DNA from: Thereva unica
Taxonomy: Eukaryota > Arthropoda > Insecta > Diptera > Therevidae
Assembly (NCBI GenBank): GCA_949987705.1
Contig: OX465284.1
Coordinates: 69,425,470-69,489,469, forward strand
Direction of reading: 5' to 3'
DNA length: 64,000 bases
Positions 57,386 through 64,000 of this stretch are shown piece by piece. Every line of letters begins with the position of its first letter. Positions within the stretch are counted from its first letter, which is position 1. Under the pieces are notes generated by a model that had not been told where the DNA came from, did no database searches, and was given only the letters and a program-made list of their open reading frames with translations. Position numbers and translations under genes: made by a program.

Positions 57386-57885
57386 TTCAGCAATGCTGAA
57401 ATGTAGCACCAATGGGCTAAGAAACATTTCTATAGCAAATGCCGCGTTTAATGAGAACACAGCCATACAAAATAGTATTTCAGCGGTGCTGAATAGTAGC
57501 TCCAATGTGCCAAGGAACATTTCGATGGGAAATGATAATTAATACTGCTTTAAATGACAACACAGACGTGTCAAATAGCAATTCAGCGGTGCTGAATAGT
57601 AGCCCCAATAGGCTCAGGAATACTTCGATGGCAAATGCCGCGTTAAATGACAGCACAGACGTGTCAAATAGTAATTCAGCGATGCTGAATAATAGCTCCC
57701 ATGTGCTAAGGAGTATTTTAATGGGAAATAACATTTAATGCTACGTTAACTGGCAGCACAGACGTGCCGAATAGTAATTCAGCGGTGCTGAATTGTAGCC
57801 CCAATGTGTTGAGGTATATTTCGATGGTTAATGACAATTAATACTGGGTTAAACGCCAACACAGACGTGCCAAATAGTAAATCAG
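57386..57885 (+). repeat. tandem array of alternating 93- and 103-bp units
   Basis: The palindromic marker TTCAGC..TGCTGAAT (degenerate in the first unit) recurs at about 57386, 57479, 57582, 57675 and 57778; the spacing is 93, 103, 93, 103 and about 103 bp to the last, decayed unit. Units share GTGCTGAATAGTAGC, GGAATATTTCGATGG, TTAAATGAC.ACACAGACGTG and TCAAATAGTAATTCAG. The length difference comes from a short insertion near GCAAATG. In one frame (57505-57738) two units encode a repeated peptide (ALND.TDVSNSNSA.LN). No satellite family was recognised. Confidence 0.85.
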
Positions 57886-58199
57886 AGCGATGAATAAGAA
57901 CATCAATGTAAGATTATGCCAGTTTCCTTTAAATAAAAAAATAATAAGACAAACTAATAAGCTGAATTAACTCAACGCTTCCGAAGAAGACGAAGTTAAT
58001 ATTTTTGACCGCTTCGCCCAAAATTATGAGAAGAGCATACTTCTACAACAGTAATAACGGGATCATGGCGAAAATATCAAAAAATGGAGATCTGCGATGA
58101 GATATGAACAAGCTAGCTTCAGGTAGGTAGCCGCTAGCCATTGCTCATGACTTGCCTCTACATTTAGGGCTATGAGAGCTACTTGAATCGTTGCAGTAC
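57886..58199. other. non-coding after the tandem array
   Basis: One frame near 57975-58050 reads LNASEEDEVNIFDRFAQNYE, which looks protein-like, but it is short and open only locally. No family recognised. Confidence 0.35.
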
Positions 58200-59480
58200 G
58201 TATGTACATTGTTAAAGGCGCATTCTATGTCTAAGAATGTTGGCAAGGTAAATTATTTGTAATATAGGGTCTTTGCGATAGTTCCCGTTACCTCGGGTAA
58301 AGCTGTCTCGGTGAACTTACCACTGAGATAGAAATGTTGAGCTGGTGACAGTACGGTACATAGTCACATTAACCGATTGGTGGATGTGAGAGTTGATGAC
58401 CCTTTTCAGTGTGTTAGGCACGGAGTATGCCACGCTAATAGGCCTATATTCTATCGAGGATTCGTGGCCTCCTCTCGTTATCATTGAGATGAAAACGACT
58501 TTCACCCGTCTCCAAATCATAGGGACGTAGCTGAGCAGCACGCATATCTTCAACATGACCACCAGACATAGTACCTGAGGTAAATTTCTGCAGCTTAACT
58601 GGTTATATGCCATGCCGTCTGGCCCGGGTTCTTTGGTATTAATCGCAAAGGTCCTTTTCCTTAGTAATAATAGCTTCTCCCAAGAGTGTCTCTGTCTGTT
58701 TTCTGATGCTTCGACATCATTTTCGTTCTTTCAACCGGGCTTTCAATGTGTGTTCATTACTAGCTCTATAGACTGCACCTGCGATTCTGGCCAAGCTCCG
58801 TTCTCTTGTTTATATAGAACGGACTAAAGTTTTCTTTGGAGACGATCTTGCATAATTCTCCTAAGCTATCTATAGATAGGCAATACGCCTCCCAGGTATC
58901 TCTATTAGCTGAAGGAATGGCTTTCATGTACAATTTTAGGCAGTCTTTATAAGACTACCAAAAGGCCTTGTTTGTATAAACTATTGCAGATTTTTCGTGT
59001 TAACTTCCTCAGATTCGAGAGATCTTCATTCCACCAGGGAAAAAGGTTATTTTGCTCGAGAGATCCTCATTCCACCGCCTTATTGGACAGAAGGTTTACC
59101 ATGAAGCGTATTTCGCGGTGATTCACGAAACACACTTAAGCTAATACCCTCAATGTTTTCTACTTTGAATGTTTCAGTGTCTGTATAGGGTGATGCCCAG
59201 CACTTCCTCCCAAGCTTGAAAATTGTCCGTTTTTGGGAATACGATGATTGGGGTGTTTGTTGCCCAGGTTACACACCACTAGGTTTGAGATGATGTAATC
59301 GAATAGTGATTCTGTTCGGTTATTATTCTCGTTGCTTTCGCAAAGCGCATGTCTCGCATTGACGTCGAACGCTACGCCAAGTCTTCAACCCATAGCGATA
59401 TTATTGCGACCAATCTCGGCAGCATGATAAGTGCTTCAGGAGAAACATATGACATTTGAAGCGGTCTAAGATCTTATGTT
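58200..59480 (-). pseudogene. LOA/R1-like non-LTR retrotransposon (EN plus RT start)
   Basis: Antisense in order: endonuclease AFDVNARHALCESNENNN near 59370 and ESLFDYIISNLVVCNLGNK near 59310; the linker WWNEDLSNLRK near 59035; YKDCLKLYMKAIPSANRDTW near 58950; RT start PMIWRRVKVVFISM near 58525 with YRPISVAYSVPNTLKRVI near 58445; and motif A TFLDIECAFNN near 58240. It stops there, so catalytic YADD and RNase H are absent. A 20-bp piece (CGAGAGATC.TCATTCCACC) is duplicated near 59020 and 59060. This copy shares the family type of 32880-34986 and 49480-51470. Confidence 0.85.
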
Positions 59481-62029
59481 TCGACGAAAGGTCAGGTTGA
59501 TCATCATCACGAGCACCTTGCAAACTAAAATGTTTAGACCCCTCTCCCTCCGTTAAATCGAACAGTATCTGAAACTAAGTTAAATTTCAAAACAGCAGCA
59601 CATCTCCACCATTTATACCCTATTATTTCCCACCATTCCATTCACAACCAATTTTAAGATTAAAAGCAAGGCCCTTAAGCTTGATTTCCCCCAACACGAA
59701 TTTTCTATTGAACGACAAAGAAAAAATATTAGCATTCCTCCGTTGTGAATTTTACACCTGGATTTCGCCAAATTATTCCACGTTTACGTTACAAATTTCT
59801 GTTTCACTCTGGAAACTCCCAGATTTCGTCCCTGCTCCCAAATATATATTTTTTGTTCTTTTAAACATCTCCAGGACTCTGCAACATGCCCAGATCTCGC
59901 CGGAATTGCTTTATACCCTCCAAGAAAAAAAAAAAGAGAAACTTGAAAATCTTGGCATACAGTTTTTTTACAACAATGTTAGAGAGAGTCGCTTCCTTAG
60001 CACAAACACACCCACAAAAACATATAAAAAGGACGGCAGGATACCCGCCAGTTTTTCCTTTACAGTATCCGCGCGAATCTGCCTGTTTGACTGGCTTTTA
60101 AGGGGGCGGCGGAGGGAGGTGTGCGCTCCTTATTCTTTTCGGCCCTTATTGAAATTCTGATCACAATCAGCAGTTAGGGTTGTTATTTGACTGAATGAAT
60201 GATAAAATGGAGAATTTACGGAAAAAATACCTGATTTGTCGGGGGTGAGGAATGCTTGGTATGTGAGACTATGCGGCAGCCGGAAAATGTGCAGAAATTT
60301 CCTCCGGGGCTTTTCCTCTTTATTTCACTTTAGGGATTAGGTTTTAAAACCACAAAATTGGAAGTGATATGGTTTGTTGACTCTTCTTAGACGAGGGTAG
60401 TTTTGCTCTCCTTAGAGGATCGCCAGCAAAAAGTATAAATTTGAGATCAGACACCGAAAAATGCTGATAAATGTGTATTGAATTTGCGCCACCCCTTTAT
60501 GAGAGGTTGTTATAATCTTCGCCGAGGATAGACTATAGCAGCAACTCGGAAACACTGTCGCTTTACGACTCCTCTCCATTTTATTACCCCCGTAAGTATT
60601 GTCACAAGGGCTGTAATTCTGTTTAATGGTCTGTCATAAAGTACATCGCCGTCGCTTACCCTTAATAAGACTTTCCATATCGGTTATAAATGCACACTAT
60701 GCACGCCACATCGTATCGCGCCGAGACTCCCGGTAGCCCCCGGCACAAGAACTTTAACTGCGAGAGCTGAACTCCTTGGATCCGGACCAACCACTGTTTT
60801 GTGCCCGCTTAATATCTTTCGGTATGTGTGTCAAGCTGTCGCGTTTTATTCCTTTATACTTTGTCAGTTCCGGGTTGGAATTGAACTCCGTCATCTTTCT
60901 GCTCCAACCCACCCCCTCCATTCGCTGGTACCCACCGCTCCCAGGCTCTCGCTCACCCACTTCATGCTGAGCAAATATTTAATGCCCGGGAAAATATTTA
61001 AGCACCCGCCACTTGCCTTGCGTCTTGAAATCCATGAGCTCCGGGAGAGGATAATGTAGACGGTAAAAGTCAAGGATAAAAAGGGAACTTACTAAATCGA
61101 CATCCTTGAAGCAAGTGCCAACAAGGTCGACATCCTCTTAACTAGCCGAACCGAGAGTATCATAGATAAGTCTTCTGCTCCTCCTGTCACGTTCATATCT
61201 AGATACCAGCTCTGGAGCCTGCTGCTCCTCCCCAAGTGGCAAACTTACACTCCAAGAAGAAAAAACTGAAAAAACTCCGTGCACATCTCTTAAAAGGAAC
61301 GAAAGGCAACACTCTCTCAAGAATCTGCTGACGATGCTCCTCGCTCCACTATGGCAGGTGATAAATTTTCTATGTGACACCCTACTTCTCTTCTTCTTCT
61401 TCATGTTTAATCAGAAGAAGATTTTCTTAAGTAGAGCGCACAAATTAATATTTGTCGGCGGAACAGCATCACTTTCCCGCTCCTGTCTGGGGGTGTGCTG
61501 TGCTGGGTCTGGTTAGTGTGTCACGTTTAAGTCGCAATTAATTTCACGAATTGTTGCTACCTAGAGTGATGGCTGATTATTTTCTAACTAAAACGTTTTT
61601 TATGGTCGAGTAGACTGAAGGAGGTGGAATGAAGGGATGTTTTTTAAAGGAGACGTTGATTAGATATGGTCACAAAGTCACGTTTAGATGGCCACTAATT
61701 AGTGGAGGTATTATTGGGATTAAGTAGAGACTTAAAAAGGATAACGTCGCTTTAAGGTGACCTAAGATGTTAGTGTAGTTAGGCGTTGTCACTTTTTCAG
61801 TGGAAAATCTTATATTTATAACTATGAATCCATCAAATTAAGTCTTTATACACAAAAAATCGTCTCCACAATTTAAATTTATAATATTTTTCTTAATGCG
61901 AACAAAAGACAAAAAAAGACAGACACAGACCACGACTCAATTATCAATAGTTTGTTACAAATATTGAGCCGCCTGTTTCTATCCAAATATTAGAAAAAAA
62001 TTCAATCATTACAAATAAAGCTTTTGTGA
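59481..62029. other. non-coding stretch, no gene recognised
   Basis: The frame 59681-60160 (159 codons) is one of the longer ones in the window but has no domain and runs through A-rich sequence; probably chance. CTT triplet repeat near 61388-61403. Nothing else recognised. Confidence 0.4.
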
Positions 62030-62230
62030 CGTAAAAATCAGATGCTTTAAGCTTTTGAGCTTTCAATTTTAAGCACACTTTTAAGCTTTTGTGACGTAAT
62101 AAGTAAAAGCTTTTCGTGAGCAAATCTTTTTCTGTTAAGCTTTTGTGGTGTAATATTTAAAAGCTTTTAATGAACTGAGTTGTTTGCGAAATGAAAGCTT
62201 TTGGCTAATTGAGCTTTTGTGACGTTATTC
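62030..62230 (+). repeat. degenerate tandem repeat, AAGCTTTTGTGACGTAAT
   Basis: At least five imperfect units with the words AAGCTTTTGTG.(A/C)GTAAT and TTTAAGCTTTTG in one orientation. Related words appear at 6123 and 48073. Confidence 0.7.
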
Positions 62231-62519
62231 AATTGTGATATTTTCTTTATAAAATTTATACCGAAGGGATATGAGTAGAAAACTAGATAAGACTGAAAAA
62301 TAATTTCTTTTATAATAAAGATTATCCAGTCTACTGTTCTATAAATAGATTATTTTTTGTTGAATGAAGTTAAGTGCATTTTTGGAACGTATCGCCCGCC
62401 ACTGTATAAGGGAAACTAGGAATTTGGTAGACTGCTGAAGACTCAAGCGTCCGACCGCCGTGAATCATTCAGTGACGGGAGCATGGTTTATAGATAAGCA
62501 GATATAGCGTTAGTTAGTG
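62231..62519. other. non-coding, possibly 3' end or LTR of the BEL/Pao element
   Basis: This lies downstream of pol on the minus strand, so an LTR could be here. I found no second copy to prove it. Confidence 0.25.
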
Positions 62520-64000
62520 ATTAGGAGGGCACATAATGTATTAATGTGTCGTTTGAGGAAGCCAGTACTATATTTAAGTGTAATGAGACGAGTAATACTG
62601 TCATAACCGTGAAAGGTCTACCACCCTAGGATCCATTTGCGCGGACGAAGTTTATGAACCAGATTATTGACTTTTATAGGCACTTGTTTTTTCCACCACC
62701 ACTTCCTTGCAAGTGATGGATGTATTTTTGCTGCCAACGGTTCCAGAAAGTTTTAAGCATAGCTTGGATGAGTTTTCAACCTAAATGTAAGTTTGGAGTA
62801 TGGATGGTTCAGGCACGGTGAGAAAAACATTGTTCATTAAAAAATGATCTGGTGTTATTACCTTAAAGTCCTCAAGATCGTCCCTAAAAGGATAACGTGG
62901 CCTAGACTTGAAGGATTTTGTACCTTTATATCGTAACGCTGTTACAGTGATTGGGGCAGCATAGTGTATTCCGTGCTAAAAGTCGAGTCGTGTTTCGTGA
63001 CCAGTCGTTCAAGTTGAAGAAGGTGCCGTTTCAGCCGAATCACGACTTTCAGCTGAGAGACCTAGAGTGGAAGTGCTAAGTTCAGTTAAGCCCTCCTATG
63101 CAGAAAGTCGAAATTCGGCTAAAACCTGACTTTTTTCAACTCAAACGACTTATCGTGTCGTGATGCCACGACTCTCAGCACAGGGGCCGGTATTTAGCAG
63201 CACCTCGTTGTCGAAAACAAAGCATACATCTGTGTATGTAAGAACGTACCTTGTAGTGGCCATTATGAATCCAGAATTGAATACGATTACGTTGTAGCGT
63301 TAGTTCCGTGTCATCATGGAGCGTTTGTTTGTGAGCATCTTCACTTATCAACGTCGTTAAGAGGAGTATCAGCTGAAAAGATAACCGAATGTCATTTTGA
63401 AAAAGACGTTGGGGCATTGCGGTCATCCTCCTATACGCAAGAATTTATTTGCATTTAAAACCGGGGGGAGACTTGGTAGTTTGCTCTTGCGCGACAGTGA
63501 TTGTTTGTATGTCGCTGGAGAGGCTTGAGTGTGATACATGCGGAACCCAGGACTCCAACGCATTGTTGACTTCATCCAGGTCTAGTTTTAGTTCTAATGG
63601 CCATGATAAATAACAAGCACTACACCGTAATCCTCAGTAGGCGTTGGAGTAATGAATATCGTAACAATAGATTCCTTGCGTTGTGTGACATTTTACTGGA
63701 AATTTCTCTGTATCTTGTGTTCCCTGAGTATTTTATTGGGCCACATGATTGTGCAGTTCCGCAGTTCCGATACCTCGAGTATCACAGTCAGCTGGGTTGT
63801 CGGCAGTGGGAATGTGTTTCCAAGTGAAGCCAGGACAATGGTTGAATCTATCTGTAGATTGGGACGAAGTGCTGTTGTAATGCATCACGATCTGACTTTC
63901 TGAGGATTTTCTTTTCATGGGGCTCTGATTTCCCCATGAGCACTACGTAATCGACTGGATGGGGACGCCGAGTTCAGGCAAGCAGTGATGCACGATGCTA
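62520..64000 (-). pseudogene. BEL/Pao LTR retrotransposon pol (RNase H/linker to integrase), off the window
   Basis: Antisense from the window edge: TWKHIPTADNPADCDTRGI with ELHNH near 63825-63755 is the conserved block ahead of the integrase; KFLRIGG near 63450 follows. HKQTLHDDTELTLQRNRIQF near 63335 with WIHNGHYKVR, then C-x2-C (CMLC) near 63230, is the HHCC zinc-binding domain. The integrase catalytic core is missing; a 207-bp MITE sits at that place. Then ITPDHFLMNN near 62870, FWNRWQQKYIHHLQ near 62755, KWILGRVVDLS near 62625 and LKYSTGFLKRHINTLCAL near 62550 are the C-terminal BEL/Pao blocks. Stops and shifts make it dead. Confidence 0.85.
62974..63180. mobile_element. fold-back MITE, 207 bp, inside BEL/Pao pol
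   Basis: Left half TGCTAAAAGTCGAGTCGTG and the reverse complement of the right half (TGCTGAGAGTCGTGGCATC) match imperfectly over about 85 bp each, sharing GTCGTT.AAGTTGAA, AGCCGAAT and CGACTTTC words. Almost the whole element folds on itself. No clear target duplication was found. Confidence 0.65.

Noticed and set aside
59681..60160. 159-codon plus-strand frame
   Set aside because: No recognised domain, passes through an A-rich run that favours Lys codons, and there is no sign of codon bias or homologous neighbour. Treated as chance.

Overview
This window reads as nuclear DNA of an insect, most likely a dipteran. That is inferred from the mix of repeat families (RTE/CFDP2-like, Jockey-like and LOA/R1-like non-LTR retrotransposons, BEL/Pao, hAT, PIF/Harbinger-like and Tc1/mariner-like elements) and from a Vasa/Belle-type DEAD-box helicase fragment. 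There is no operon-like packing and no long open frame with a recognisable host domain. I found no intact host gene. Almost everything identifiable is a degraded mobile element, a non-autonomous derivative of one, or a retro-derived gene fragment.

Layout. 4.0-6.1 kb: decayed RTE/CFDP2-like element (endonuclease plus the front half of the reverse transcriptase, RT). 6.6-7.0 kb: RNase H remnant. 11.3-12.4 kb: two copies of a small hAT MITE. 14.7-16.4 kb: two tRNA-derived SINE heads flanking an antisense DEAD-box helicase fragment. 17.0-17.4 kb: Tc1/mariner-like MITE. 18.6 and 23.35 kb: two dispersed 5S rRNA-derived copies sharing 5' flanking sequence. 20.8-24.7 kb: Jockey-like and RTE-like RT fragments, one split by a 2.2-kb hAT-like element that itself holds a 5S copy and a 167-bp hAT MITE. 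29.06-32.32 kb: an element with nearly identical 437-bp terminal inverted repeats, containing a 1.29-kb PIF/Harbinger-like insertion that carries a perfect 60-bp hairpin arm. 32.9-36.6 kb: antisense LOA/R1-like element interrupted by a 1.46-kb hAT-like element. 39.9-41.1 kb: minisatellite and an RTE 3' end. 44.9-51.5 kb: at least five RT or RNase H fragments on both strands. 55.4-56.6 kb: an 809-bp hAT-like element with a perfect 8-bp target duplication, then an RT fragment. 57.4-57.9 kb: tandem array of alternating 93/103-bp units. 58.2-59.5 kb: antisense LOA/R1-like endonuclease and RT. 62.5-64.0 kb: antisense BEL/Pao pol, running off the window and carrying a 207-bp fold-back MITE.

Between these lie long stretches with no recognisable coding (for example 1-4.0, 7-10.4, 12.4-14.7, 24.7-29.0, 36.6-39.9, 41.1-44.9, 47.8-49.5, 51.5-55.4 and 59.5-62.0 kb). 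Several have a texture suggestive of non-coding conserved DNA (homeodomain-like ATTA/TTTATG clusters between GC-rich blocks), which fits intronic or intergenic DNA near a developmental gene. That is inference only.

The main results are the layered insertions with readable target duplications, the 437-bp TIR element with five GGTTGCC motifs per arm, the 5S-derived dispersed copies and the Vasa/Belle-like fragment. All clade names rest on motif recognition by eye, not on a database search.
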